A stretch of DNA of 64,000 nt from UBA1952 sp965246905. Lineage in GTDB: Bacteria; Bacteroidota; Bacteroidia; Chitinophagales; Chitinophagaceae. The stretch lies in NCBI GenBank assembly GCA_965246905.1, contig CBDFFZ010000009.1, positions 186,001 through 250,000 of the forward strand. Direction: 5' to 3'. Below, in pieces: positions 9,444 to 18,195 of this stretch. The notes under the pieces were generated by a model. That model ran no database searches, was not told where the DNA came from, and saw nothing but the letters and a program-made list of their open reading frames with translations. Numbering within the stretch: position 1 is the stretch's first letter; each line of letters begins with the position of its first letter. The translations under genes were made by a program, and so were the position numbers.

Positions 9444-11465
9444 ATGAGAAAATGCTTACTTCTGGTAGCACTCCTAACAGGTGCATTATGGACGGATTTG
9501 AGCGCCCAGGACTTGTTTACACTGCCATCAGATACTGTGTGTGTGCGCCAGCCGGTGCAGATTCAAAGCAATATGCCTAATGCGCTTTCCTATTATTATG
9601 GTTTCTGCTCAGGATATCTGCTCAATGCTCCGCTCATCACCAACCAGGGTGCCGGTTTTGGCCTTAATGTGCCTACTTCTATAGATGTAGCCAAGGATGC
9701 AGGCAATTTTTATGCCTTCATCGTAAACCGCAGATCGGGCAGAGCCAAGGGTGAGCTTCTGCGGCTTGCTTATGGCAATAGCCTTGGTAATACACCAGTC
9801 GTTACCTCGCTCGGCAATTTGGAAGGAAATATTCCGGATACTGCCAATAATGTATTTATCCTGAAGACACGCGGCCAGTGGTACCTGTTCGTAACCAGCG
9901 GTACCGGCGCTACCTCAGCGCTCACACGTGTTGATTTCCGCGAATCGCTTGCCAATACACCCAATAGTGTAAACTTTGGCAACTTCAACGGCCTGCTCAA
10001 TAGCCCCACAGGTATTTTTGTGGCGGAAGATGGCGGCAATTACTATGGCTTCATTACCAACGGCAACAACAACCTTATACGCCTCACGTTCGGCGCCAAT
10101 ATCTCTCTTACTCCTGATGCCACAAACCTGGGTGTACTGGGCGGTGCATTCAGCGGCCCAAGCGATATTACCGGCCTGATCGACAACGGCTTCTGGTATC
10201 TTTTTGCAACCAATGAGGCGAGCAGTACCCTTACCCGTGTGGACCTCGGCAATACCCTCGCCAACGGCCCTGCTATCGTACCGATACCGGAAGTAAGCGG
10301 CAGTCTTTTCCAGCCTTCCGGCATCGCAATCATCCGCGACTGCGATCTTGGCTATGCTTATATTACCAACAGGCTCAGCAATACGCTTACCAAAATCGAG
10401 ATGCCTACGTTTGTAGGGCCTTATACGGCATCTAATGTAACCACTCCCGTAGGTGCATTTGCCGGCCCGGCAGATATATCCCGCGTGATCCGTGATGGGG
10501 ATAATCTTTACTCTTATGTCGTAAACAGGGATAATAATACCCTTACCCAGGTAGGCTTTACCCAGTGTACCAATGCAAGTGTACAATCGACGGTTGCGCC
10601 TACGCCACCGGTATTTTCTTACAATGCTCCCGGTTTTTATAATATCTATCTTGCTATCAACGAAGGCCTGCCGAATGCGCAGGTGCAGTGTACGCAGATA
10701 ACAGTTCTCCCGCAGCCGCCGCTTACACTCACTAAGGATACAACCATCTGCCAGAGCGATACGGCTAATATCTTTATCCAGACACCGGATGCATTATCCT
10801 ATACCTGGCGTCCAAATTATAATATCAGCGATACCTCTGCTTTTTCCATTAAAATATATCCTGATTATACCACCCGTTATTTTGTAAATATTCCTTACCC
10901 CAATGGTTGCGTGGTTGATACCAGCGTGCTTATTACGGTGCGTAAGAATCATGCAGATGCCGGACCCGACCGTGTGCTTGCTGATGGTGGCACTACGCTG
11001 ATTGGCGGCCCGCTTACTACCAAAGGCCCTGAATATGAATATACCTGGTATCCGAACCAATACATTGAAAACCAGTACAGCGCGGTTACAAGAGCCAACC
11101 CGGCAATGGACCTCGCCTATTACCTCGAAGTGCGCGATACCAACGGTTGCCTGAGTGTAGATACCGTAGTAGTGCATGTGGATTGCAATGATCTGAACCT
11201 TCCAAACGCATTTGCCCCTGGTAGCAGCGTAGGCACCAACAATACCTTTGGCATTATGAACCGGCAGATCGTGCAGTTGAATTACTTCCGTATATTTGAC
11301 CGCTGGGGCAAGGAGGTTTTCTCAACTACGGATCCTACCAAGCGCTGGGATGGCAAGGTGAATGGTAAGGATGTTCAGCTTGGCGTTTACGTATGGGAGG
11401 CAGATGGTTTCTGCATCAGCCAAAAGCATTTTACCCGGGCGGGGAATGTAACGTTAATACGATAA
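9444..11465 (+). CDS. type IX secretion cargo with type-B (CHU_C) sorting domain
   Basis: A 673-aa secreted protein with a signal peptide (MRKCLLLVALLTGALWTDLSAQ). Residues about 50-380 contain several repeats of about 55 aa with the pattern GxxxLxxPTxIxVAxDxGNYYGFITN..LTRVDFG, resembling a beta-propeller. A PKD/Ig-like region follows. The last 90 residues (LPNAFAPGS, FDRWGKEVF, WDGKVNGKDVQLGVYVW) form the gliding-associated C-terminal domain, which sends cargo through T9SS. A TACTTTTA box lies 7 nt before the ATG region. The ligand or substrate is unknown. Confidence 0.85.
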   Translation: MRKCLLLVALLTGALWTDLSAQDLFTLPSDTVCVRQPVQIQSNMPNALSYYYGFCSGYLLNAPLITNQGAGFGLNVPTSIDVAKDAGNFYAFIVNRRSGRAKGELLRLAYGNSLGNTPVVTSLGNLEGNIPDTANNVFILKTRGQWYLFVTSGTGATSALTRVDFRESLANTPNSVNFGNFNGLLNSPTGIFVAEDGGNYYGFITNGNNNLIRLTFGANISLTPDATNLGVLGGAFSGPSDITGLIDNGFWYLFATNEASSTLTRVDLGNTLANGPAIVPIPEVSGSLFQPSGIAIIRDCDLGYAYITNRLSNTLTKIEMPTFVGPYTASNVTTPVGAFAGPADISRVIRDGDNLYSYVVNRDNNTLTQVGFTQCTNASVQSTVAPTPPVFSYNAPGFYNIYLAINEGLPNAQVQCTQITVLPQPPLTLTKDTTICQSDTANIFIQTPDALSYTWRPNYNISDTSAFSIKIYPDYTTRYFVNIPYPNGCVVDTSVLITVRKNHADAGPDRVLADGGTTLIGGPLTTKGPEYEYTWYPNQYIENQYSAVTRANPAMDLAYYLEVRDTNGCLSVDTVVVHVDCNDLNLPNAFAPGSSVGTNNTFGIMNRQIVQLNYFRIFDRWGKEVFSTTDPTKRWDGKVNGKDVQLGVYVWEADGFCISQKHFTRAGNVTLIR

Positions 11466-11477
11466 CGGATTATGGGC

Positions 11478-11485
11478 TAATTTTG
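11478..11485 (+). promoter_or_regulatory. Bacteroidota -7 box TAATTTTG
   Basis: Exact TAnnTTTG match, 35 nt upstream of the ATG at 11520 and just after the T9SS cargo gene ends. Confidence 0.5.
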
Positions 11486-11519
11486 CGCTGAGTTTTTTAT
11501 TAAGAAAGATACAGAGGCC

Positions 11520-11816
11520 ATGAGCGCATACATGTTTCAGCTGGAGTTGCCGGAGATAACAGAGGAGATTGCCGGGCGGATACCAGAGCATCGCGAGCAC
11601 ATTAATAAGCTGTTTATAGAGGGCGTACTTATATCCTACAGCGTATCCCAGTCCCGCACCTTTATTTGGTGCGTACTGAAGGCGGTGGATGAGCAGGAAG
11701 CACTGGAAATGGCAGCAAAATTTCCGCTGCATCCCTATTTTACTGATATTACCTGTCATGCGCTACTCTTTCATAATACCCAGCCTGCAGCGCTGCCGGA
11801 TATTTCACTAAACTGA
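11520..11816 (+). CDS. small YCII/muconolactone-isomerase-like protein
   Basis: A 98-aa soluble protein with a ferredoxin-like alpha/beta pattern: MFQLELPEI strand, EHREHINKLFIEGVLISYSV, FIWCVLKAVDEQEALEMAAKF, and a C-terminal strand YFTDITCHALLF. The layout resembles YCII and muconolactone isomerase-like proteins, dimeric alpha/beta barrels. No catalytic residues can be assigned. It has its own -7 box and a terminator downstream. Confidence 0.55.
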   Translation: MSAYMFQLELPEITEEIAGRIPEHREHINKLFIEGVLISYSVSQSRTFIWCVLKAVDEQEALEMAAKFPLHPYFTDITCHALLFHNTQPAALPDISLN

Positions 11817-11835
11817 ACTTATACTATGTTATATG

Positions 11836-11874
11836 CGCTGTCAGGGGATCAAAACCATGACAGCGTTGTTTTTT
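11836..11874 (+). terminator. intrinsic terminator
   Basis: An 8-bp perfect stem (11836-11843 with 11858-11865) followed by TTGTTTTTTGG. Confidence 0.8.
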
Positions 11875-12005
11875 GGATAGTGCATTGATTCACCTTATTT
11901 TTTGATAGGCAAAAACATAGCATCCGGTTTTGCTGAAATGCCTGCCGCAAGCGACCTTTACGCCATTCAAATAATAACCGGCAACACCTAAATTTCAAAT
12001 AAAAA

Positions 12006-12569
12006 ATGAGCAGCAATTTCGTAACCGTAGGAAGCAAGTTCCCGGAATTTTCCAAGAAATCGGTAGTTTCAATCGAAAAGGGGAAAGAGTTCAAGGACAT
12101 CAGCAATGAAGACATCCGGGGCAAATGGGCTGTGATGTTCTGGTGGCCTAAAGACTTCACTTTTGTCTGCCCTACCGAGATCGCTGAATTCAACAAGAAC
12201 TTCAGCAATTTTGAAGACCGCGATACTGTCCTCCTCGGCGCTTCTACGGATTCCGAATTTGTGCATCTTGCCTGGCGCCAGAACCATGCAGACCTGAAAG
12301 ACCTGCGGTTCCCAATGATTGCCGATACTTCAAAATCGCTTGCTGAAGAACTGGGTATCCTCGAAGCAGCCGAAAAGATCGCTTACCGCGCTACTTACAT
12401 CATAGATAACGATGGCATTGTGCGCTGGGTAAACATTAATGACCTCAATGTAGGCCGTAATGTAGCCGAAGTGCTGCGCGTGCTGGATGCCCTGCAAACA
12501 GACGAGCTTTGCCCCTGCAACTGGACAAAAGGCGAAGAAACGCTTACCCACCAATTAGAGACCACCTAA
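12006..12569 (+). CDS. ahpC: alkyl hydroperoxide reductase, AhpC (AhpD-dependent type)
   Basis: A cytoplasmic 2-Cys peroxiredoxin that reduces hydrogen and organic peroxides. The peroxidatic Cys55 sits in FTFVCPTE. The C-terminus has a CPCNW motif (Cys169, Cys171) in DELCPCNWTKGEETL. This double-Cys ending is like mycobacterial AhpC (CACNW), which is recycled by AhpD, not AhpF, and an ahpD gene follows 81 bp downstream. At 187 aa the length is normal. A TAAATTTC box at 11989-11996 is the likely -7 element; no OxyR site could be identified by eye. Confidence 0.93.
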   Translation: MSSNFVTVGSKFPEFSKKSVVSIEKGKEFKDISNEDIRGKWAVMFWWPKDFTFVCPTEIAEFNKNFSNFEDRDTVLLGASTDSEFVHLAWRQNHADLKDLRFPMIADTSKSLAEELGILEAAEKIAYRATYIIDNDGIVRWVNINDLNVGRNVAEVLRVLDALQTDELCPCNWTKGEETLTHQLETT

Positions 12570-12650
12570 GCCTAACCTGATTTTCTAAATCATACTTTCC
12601 TGAGCCGGGCCGTATCTATATACAGTCCGGCTCCTTATTAAAAATAAAAA

Positions 12651-13238
12651 ATGGAACCACTACAACACGAAACCCTGGCAAACCTTTTTAGAGACTTAGG
12701 CATAGACGCTATGCACCAGAATCCAGGACTGCAAATGCTGGCGGCGGCAGATAGCCGTTTTATAAAAGACCTGAAACTAAATATAGGAGTAGTGCTTGGC
12801 GGGCAAAACATTAATCGCAAGGAAGCCCTATTGCTGGCACTCTCGGTAGCGGCCAATGAAAAGAACGAAACGCTCATTACCGCTTTTCATAAGCTCGCAG
12901 CAACAGAAGGAGCTACCGATGCTGAAATTGCCGAGACACATGCATGCGCATCTGTAATGGCTGCCAATAATATTTTTTACCGGTTCCGCCATTATATGCA
13001 CGATAATGAGCATTACAACAAAACGCCCGCCGGCCTGCGCATGAGCATTATGATGAGCCCCGTAATGGGTAAGGAAATGTTTGAGCTGATGAGCCTGGTA
13101 GTATCTGCTGTAAATGGATGCGAGCGCTGCGTTACATCGCACGAGGCATCTGTAAAGCAGCACGGAGCGAGCGAGCCAAGAGTGTATGATGCAATGCGCC
13201 TTGCGGCAGTGGTAAAAAGCCTTTGTGTGGTTATATAA
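12651..13238 (+). CDS. ahpD: AhpD-like alkylhydroperoxidase (carboxymuconolactone decarboxylase family)
   Basis: A 195-aa CMD-family protein. The redox motif is CERC with a following His (Cys157, Cys160, His164 in NGCERCVTSHE), and Glu145 lies 12 residues before the first Cys, the same spacing as the proton relay of Mycobacterium AhpD. Such proteins pass electrons to AhpC. It is directly downstream of ahpC and probably cotranscribed. The usual electron donors in Mycobacterium are dihydrolipoamide enzymes; none is encoded nearby, so the reductant here is open. Confidence 0.9.
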   Translation: MEPLQHETLANLFRDLGIDAMHQNPGLQMLAAADSRFIKDLKLNIGVVLGGQNINRKEALLLALSVAANEKNETLITAFHKLAATEGATDAEIAETHACASVMAANNIFYRFRHYMHDNEHYNKTPAGLRMSIMMSPVMGKEMFELMSLVVSAVNGCERCVTSHEASVKQHGASEPRVYDAMRLAAVVKSLCVVI

Positions 13239-13242
13239 CCTC

Positions 13243-13296
13243 CTTCAACCCGGCCTTTCAACAACGCGGGAAAGGGCGGGTTGGAGTGTTTTTTAG
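13243..13296 (+). terminator. intrinsic terminator of ahpC-ahpD
   Basis: A 17-bp stem with two mismatches (13243-13259 with 13270-13286) followed by TGTTTTTTAG. It overlaps the end of the convergent histidine kinase gene. Confidence 0.75.
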
Positions 13297-14579
13297 GCAA
13301 CAGGCACCGAAACAATAAACACACTACCCTTACCCGGCGTACTGTCCAGCTTTATACGGCCGTGGTGCGCATCCACCATGGCCTTTACATAGCTCAGCCC
13401 GAGCCCAAAGCCTTTTACATTGTGCAGATTGCCGGTATGTGCCCGGTAAAATTTTTCGAATACCCGGGCCTGCGTTTCCTTATTCATACCAATACCATTA
13501 TCGCGGATGCGGATAGCTAGATTATTGCCATTATTTACCGTTTCGATAATAATGGTTGGAGGTACTTCTTGTTTTGAGTATTTAAGCGCATTATCCAGCA
13601 GGTTGTTGATGATATTGGAAAAATGAACCTCATCGGCCATGATAAAATGCCTGGGCGCTTTAAGGCTCATGGAGAGCGAGCCCTGTTTTTCCTGTATCTG
13701 GAGAATCAGGTTTTCCGTTACCTGTTGAATCAACTCATGCGCATCAAACCGCTCTAAGTTTAACGAAATTTCCTGCCGCTCAATGCGCGCCGCCTGCAGG
13801 ATCGTTTCTACCTGCTTGTTCATGCGCTTATTCTCATCTTTTATCATACCGCTATAGTAGCGTATCTGATCCTCGTTGTTGATTACTTTTTTGTTGTTGA
13901 GCGCATCTACAGCAAGTGAAATAGTAGCGAGCGGAGTTTTTAGCTCATGCGTCATGTTATTGATAAAATCGCTCTTGATCTCTGAAAGCTTTTTCTGATT
14001 AAAAAGCGTACGCACCGTAAGCGCAAAGGCCGAAATAATAATTGTAGTAAGCACAATGGAAGCAAGGATCATCCAGCCCATGCTGCTGATGATGTAATTG
14101 TTGTTTTCACGCAGGTAGAGGTACAGTATTTCCTGGTGCGTATAGTTTTCAGCAGTCAGCTTAATTTGGATAATACCTTCCGTCTGCACCAGTGGCGGAT
14201 GCTTTGATGCCTTGATGGAATAGGCAAAAATATTGGTGATGTTATATTCAAAAGGGCTTTTTATATTATTGTTTATTAAAGCATTATGAATAATATCCTG
14301 CACCTCATCATCAGTAAAAACCTCTGTAGTGAAATGGAGCATCAGCGAACGCCGCTTGGACACTTCCGTAACATCTACCATGCCGGTCTCCTGATAAAAT
14401 CTAAGAAGGAATCCCTCATTCATAGATGCCTGAATGGCCTTTGCCGCATTGCGCCGGTACTGCTCATACTGTTCTTTTTTCACCAGCACTGCATTCTGTA
14501 TCCACTGCATTTGTATAAACAAGATGCCGACTACCGAAAGCGCAATCAATAAAACAATCAGCGGAAATACACGTTTCAT
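13293..14579 (-). CDS. membrane-bound sensor histidine kinase
   Basis: With the start at the inner ATG (14579; MKRVFPLIVLLIALSVVGI) the protein has 428 aa: a TM helix at the N-terminus, a periplasmic sensor region of about 130 residues, a second TM (WMILASIVLTTIIISAFAL), a HisKA domain with MTHELKTPLATISL, and a HATPase domain with N box NIINNLLDNALKYS, G1 IRDNGIGM and G2 GFGLGLSYVK. The upstream ATG at 14609 adds ten residues before the membrane helix and is less likely. No response regulator gene is next to it, so it is an orphan kinase in this window. Confidence 0.9.
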   Translation of the reverse strand: MKRVFPLIVLLIALSVVGILFIQMQWIQNAVLVKKEQYEQYRRNAAKAIQASMNEGFLLRFYQETGMVDVTEVSKRRSLMLHFTTEVFTDDEVQDIIHNALINNNIKSPFEYNITNIFAYSIKASKHPPLVQTEGIIQIKLTAENYTHQEILYLYLRENNNYIISSMGWMILASIVLTTIIISAFALTVRTLFNQKKLSEIKSDFINNMTHELKTPLATISLAVDALNNKKVINNEDQIRYYSGMIKDENKRMNKQVETILQAARIERQEISLNLERFDAHELIQQVTENLILQIQEKQGSLSMSLKAPRHFIMADEVHFSNIINNLLDNALKYSKQEVPPTIIIETVNNGNNLAIRIRDNGIGMNKETQARVFEKFYRAHTGNLHNVKGFGLGLSYVKAMVDAHHGRIKLDSTPGKGSVFIVSVPVA

Positions 14580-14667
14580 CACTCCAGCAAATGTACAGGT
14601 ATGCTTCAAAGATTGTTTGCGCCCCTCCTGCCGGCAGGCTGCATTTTAACCAAATACTTTTATTAAA

Positions 14668-14810
14668 CTTTTTGCCCTTAGCTGAAGTAGTACTATGAAG
14701 CATCCGTTGCGTCGCTCCGTTCATCAGTCACAGCAGTATTCAGCTTTTACTATTCGCTGCAAATTGTCTGAACTGTGATTTGTTTGATTATTATGAGCTT
14801 CCTGATTTCT
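14668..14810 (+). repeat. dispersed intergenic repeat, copy R2
   Basis: About 140 bp of repeat: a 38-bp left block that recurs inverted at 23682-23719 with one mismatch, a GTTGCGTCGCTCCGTTCATC block shared in diverged form with 21.6 and 41.7 kb, a CAGCTTTTACTATTCGCTG block, and the core TGTCTGAACTGTGATTTG. It fills much of the 510-bp non-coding gap 14610-15119. I see no gene in the rest. Confidence 0.75.
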
Positions 14811-14877
14811 CTGAGCTATCACACGCAATGGCCGGATCAGTGCGTGCGCAGCCGGCCGTAATAGTTACAAGCGCAGA

Positions 14878-14929
14878 GGGAAGTCCCCACAGCCTATATT
14901 CAAAGCAATATGCCCTGTGGGGAGTTCCC
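14878..14929 (+). repeat. long imperfect inverted repeat
   Basis: GGGAA, then CCCCACAG and TATATT on the left arm, pair with AATAT, CTGTGGGG and TTCCC on the right: about 23 bp with two mismatched patches and a 6-nt loop. It could be a structured RNA, an old mobile-element end or a palindromic protein site. No T tract follows. Confidence 0.4.
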
Positions 14930-15119
14930 CACTGCCCCCCGCGTAATTTTCCGCCATTCCGGTCCTGCCAAACAGCGGTTAGAAAAGGAATCTCCCAAAA
15001 GCTGCCGCAGGCGTCATCCACCCAAAAAATTTAAACAAACCTTTCCAGCCACACCCCGCGCGCCTGCCGTAAATTGCAGAACCAAATTCCCAATACCAAA
15101 TTCCTAATTCCCAGAAAAA

Positions 15120-16052
15120 TTGCAGCCAATTATCCAAACTACCGGGCTCAGCAAGCGCTTCAAAGATCTGCAGGCCGTTGAGGATCTATCCTTCACCATC
15201 CACCCCGGAGATATCTATGGTTTCCTCGGGCAGAACGGCGCCGGGAAAAGCACTACGATGCGTATGCTGCTTGGCCTCATACGCCCCGATAGCGGCAGCA
15301 TCAAAATAAAAGGTGAGGATTTCGATCACAACAAGCGCAGCCTGCTCAGGCATATTGGCGCCATCATCGAGCGGCCGGATATGTATGGCTACCTCAGCGG
15401 CTGGGATAACCTGAAACTATTCGCCCGCCTTAGCGATAAGAAGATAACCAATGAGCGCCTCTGGCAATTGCTGGATATGGTAAGCCTCCGCGGCCGCGAA
15501 AAAGACAAAGTAAAAGGCTATTCTCAGGGCATGAAGCAGCGCCTCGGCATTGCCATAGCACTCGTACACGACCCGGAGCTGCTGATACTCGATGAGCCCA
15601 CCAACGGCCTCGACCCGCAGGGCATTGCAGAGATGCGCAGCCTCATCATCAACCTGAGCAAAGAGCACGGAAAAACCATTCTCATATCCTCGCACCTGCT
15701 CTACGAGATCGAGCAGATGGCCACCCGCATGATCATCATCCACAAAGGAAAAAAGATCGTGGAAGGCACCGTAGCGGAATTACTGAACCCTACGGAAACC
15801 CTGATGGAAGTAGCCATAGAGCCCGATGAGCGCATTGGCCGCGCGCTCGCGCAAAGCCCCTGGCAGCAGCAGATACAGGAAAGCAGCGATCATTCATTTA
15901 CCTTAAAAATGCACCCCGAAGAAGTGCCTGCACTGGCGGATTTCCTGGTGGCAAACGGTGCGCGTATCCGGCAATTGCAGGCGCGGCATTCCCTCGAAGC
16001 ATACTTTATCTCACTTACACATGATGCAGCTACTGGGCATAGAGCTCTATAA
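15120..16052 (+). CDS. ABC transporter ATP-binding protein
   Basis: A 310-aa ATPase of the ABC-2/CcmA-like export type. Walker A is GQNGAGKST (about 37-45), the signature is YSQGMKQR, Walker B is LLILDEP with the D-loop NGLDPQG, and the H-loop is SSH. The start is TTG; no ATG or GTG lies in frame before the conserved LSKRFKDLQAVEDLSF. It overlaps the permease gene by 32 bp. The substrate is unknown; the family often handles drugs, lipids or secreted proteins. Confidence 0.9.
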   Translation: MQPIIQTTGLSKRFKDLQAVEDLSFTIHPGDIYGFLGQNGAGKSTTMRMLLGLIRPDSGSIKIKGEDFDHNKRSLLRHIGAIIERPDMYGYLSGWDNLKLFARLSDKKITNERLWQLLDMVSLRGREKDKVKGYSQGMKQRLGIAIALVHDPELLILDEPTNGLDPQGIAEMRSLIINLSKEHGKTILISSHLLYEIEQMATRMIIIHKGKKIVEGTVAELLNPTETLMEVAIEPDERIGRALAQSPWQQQIQESSDHSFTLKMHPEEVPALADFLVANGARIRQLQARHSLEAYFISLTHDAATGHRAL

Positions 16053-16860
16053 GATATTCCGCAGGCCCCGCACGTATATTGCCTTTGCAACAGTTACAGC
16101 GTTTACCACACTCATCCAGCTTGCGCTTTATACAAACGGGCAGGAGTTCATGGACTTCTTCCTGCAGGGCGTAAGCAGCCAGTTTGAGCTCGGCGGCAAC
16201 CTGATGAACGGCTACCTTGTTACCTACGTGATCCTCGGCATGCTCATCATGCAGATACCACTGCTGGTAGCGCTGGTTTCAGGAGATGCCATTGCGGGCG
16301 AGGCGGGTGCAGGCACGTTGCGTTTATTGCTTACCAAACCTATTTCCCGCGCGAATATCATCCTGGCAAAATATGGCGCTTCAGTAGTGTATTCGGTACT
16401 GCTGTTGCTTTGGCTGGCTATTACCACGCTTGGTATTTCAGTCCTCATCTTCGGTACGGGTGATCTTGCATTCGGCAAGAGCGACCAGGTGATTATCCTG
16501 CTGCGGGATGATATTGTATGGCGCTATTGCTGCGCCTTCGGCTTTGCCGCGCTGGCGATGGCGGCGGTGAGTGCGCTGGCCCTGTTCCTCTCGGTAATGG
16601 CGGATAACAGCATTGGCCCGATTGTAGGTACGATGGGCGTGGTCATCGTTTTTACCATCGTTACGAACCTGGATGTTTCGCTGTTCAATGCCATCAAACC
16701 CTACCTGTTCACTTCGCACATGCTTGGCTGGAAAGGTTTTTTCTCAGATCCTGTGCCAAAAGCTGCGCTTATAAAGTCCGTAATCGTATTGCTCGCTTAC
16801 ATTGCCGGCTTCCTCGGGCTTACCATATTTTTATTCAACAGAAAAGACATTCAGACCTAA
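16021..16860 (+). CDS. ABC-2 type transporter permease
   Basis: Starting at the ATG at 16021 (MMQLLGIELYKIFRRPRTYIAF) the protein has 279 aa and about six membrane helices, with the usual ABC-2 features: an N-terminal cytoplasmic IELYKIFRRP segment, a SGDAIAGEAGAGTLRLLLTKPISR loop, and a C-terminal helix ending in NRKDIQT. It partners the ATPase just upstream, with which it overlaps by 32 bp. An upstream ATG at 15958 would lie deep in the ATPase gene and is rejected. Confidence 0.88.
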   Translation: MMQLLGIELYKIFRRPRTYIAFATVTAFTTLIQLALYTNGQEFMDFFLQGVSSQFELGGNLMNGYLVTYVILGMLIMQIPLLVALVSGDAIAGEAGAGTLRLLLTKPISRANIILAKYGASVVYSVLLLLWLAITTLGISVLIFGTGDLAFGKSDQVIILLRDDIVWRYCCAFGFAALAMAAVSALALFLSVMADNSIGPIVGTMGVVIVFTIVTNLDVSLFNAIKPYLFTSHMLGWKGFFSDPVPKAALIKSVIVLLAYIAGFLGLTIFLFNRKDIQT

Positions 16861-17588
16861 TGAACCGGAACTATTTCAAGATGATTATGCTGGCTATCGC
16901 TTCCATCCTTTTTAGCACAAATGCTCCTGCCCAAACGTCCCCGACAGCAGAAGCGCTTTTCAGTACTATCCGCCAGAAGCTTACCCTCGTAAACGACTAC
17001 GTGGCCGATGTGCGGATGAAGGTAGATGTATCTTTTATGCGGGTACCGCTACTTGCCGGAAAGCTCTATTTCAAAGCGCCAGACAAGCTGAAATTAGAGC
17101 GCAATGGCGGCATCTCCATCATGCCCAAAAAGAGTATCAGCATGACGCTCGGCAATCTCATACCCTCAGGAAATGCTGCTGTAATAGATGCAGGAACCGA
17201 TGTGATCAACGGGCAGAAAGTGCGCATCATACAGGTAGTGCCGCAGGGCGAAACGGATATTGTGCTCACCAAGGTTTGGGTAGATGTAGCAAGAGGATTG
17301 GCCCTGCGCACCGAAACCACCACGCGCGAGAACGGCACAGTAAGGATGGACCTGGAGTTTAACAAATATGCCAGTCTGGCCCTGCCCGACCGCGTGGTAT
17401 TTGTGCTGGATATAAAGGATTACAAGCTACCTAAAGGCGTAACTATGGATTATGACGATGGCACCCACGAAATGATGGCGAAGGCTAAAAAACTAAGGAT
17501 GAAAAAGGGGAGAATTGAGATACGCTATCTGAGCTACGCAGTAAACAAAGGGCTTAGTGATATATTCTTTAAAGACGATAAGAAGTAA
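16860..17588 (+). CDS. periplasmic LolA-like protein of the ABC operon
   Basis: A 242-aa protein with a signal peptide (MNRNYFKMIMLAIASILFSTNAPAQ) and a LolA/LolB-like pattern: an N-terminal helix (TAEALFSTIRQKL), repeated antiparallel strands (GKLYFKAPDKLKLERNGG) and a conserved VWVDVARGLALRTETTT segment. It overlaps the permease stop by one base (TAATG), so it is translated with the transporter. It may carry a lipid or lipoprotein for it; that is inference from fold and context. Confidence 0.7.
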   Translation: MNRNYFKMIMLAIASILFSTNAPAQTSPTAEALFSTIRQKLTLVNDYVADVRMKVDVSFMRVPLLAGKLYFKAPDKLKLERNGGISIMPKKSISMTLGNLIPSGNAAVIDAGTDVINGQKVRIIQVVPQGETDIVLTKVWVDVARGLALRTETTTRENGTVRMDLEFNKYASLALPDRVVFVLDIKDYKLPKGVTMDYDDGTHEMMAKAKKLRMKKGRIEIRYLSYAVNKGLSDIFFKDDKK

Positions 17589-17638
17589 CGTTCAAAGCCA
17601 TTCAGCGCTCTAAAGAGCTGGAGGAGTTAAAACATTGC

Positions 17639-18172
17639 CTACTTTTTATCACCAACAGCGCCAGCATCGTTAGAGATCAGCTCTACCAGATCGCCCTCAA
17701 TCGTCTGCTTTACATGCTCTACGATGCGCCCTGCTTCTGCATTGCTTTTTGTAAGGATTATCGTAGGCACTTTCTCTATCCGGTAAAGCCTGTGCTCGAT
17801 GTTCTTGGTTTCCTTGGCGCGGTTTACGCCATACATTTTCACCTTAGCAGCCGGGTAGCCAGCGGCCTGCAGCACTTTATAAAGTTCCGGAATCAATCGC
17901 TGCGAATCATCGCACCAGGTGCCGAGAAATATAACCAGCTCATAGGCCGGCAAGTATTCTTTCAGGTATTTAACATCGCTTTTTGCCGGCTTATAGCTTG
18001 CAGCAGCTTTCATCCAGTCAAAAGATTTTTCCTTTTTCAGGTCTTCAAAAGAGAGTTGTCCTTTAAAAACCACAGCACCGGTCTCATCATCTTTTCCAAT
18101 CTCATAATCCGATGATTGCGCGAAAGCGGAGATGGAAAATAGCATAGCTGCAAGCAGGAATAATTGTTTCAT
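17639..18172 (-). CDS. exported thioredoxin-family protein
   Basis: A 177-aa protein with a signal peptide (MKQLFLLAAMLFSISAFAQ). The active-site region is FLGTWCDDSQR, a CxxS motif (Cys87, Ser90) in place of CxxC, and the cis-proline lies in EKVPTII. A single Cys suggests a monothiol role (isomerase, glutathione-like mixed disulfides or peroxide sensing) and not a classic disulfide oxidoreductase. It is followed closely by the MerR gene on the same strand (23 bp), which is upstream. Confidence 0.8.
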   Translation of the reverse strand: MKQLFLLAAMLFSISAFAQSSDYEIGKDDETGAVVFKGQLSFEDLKKEKSFDWMKAAASYKPAKSDVKYLKEYLPAYELVIFLGTWCDDSQRLIPELYKVLQAAGYPAAKVKMYGVNRAKETKNIEHRLYRIEKVPTIILTKSNAEAGRIVEHVKQTIEGDLVELISNDAGAVGDKK

Positions 18173-18195
18173 AAAGAAAATATTAAGAACGGTTT

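Noticed and set aside
15958..16020. Longer N-terminus of the ABC permease
   Set aside because: It would read through the end of the ATPase gene; the conserved IELYKIFRRP follows the ATG at 16021.
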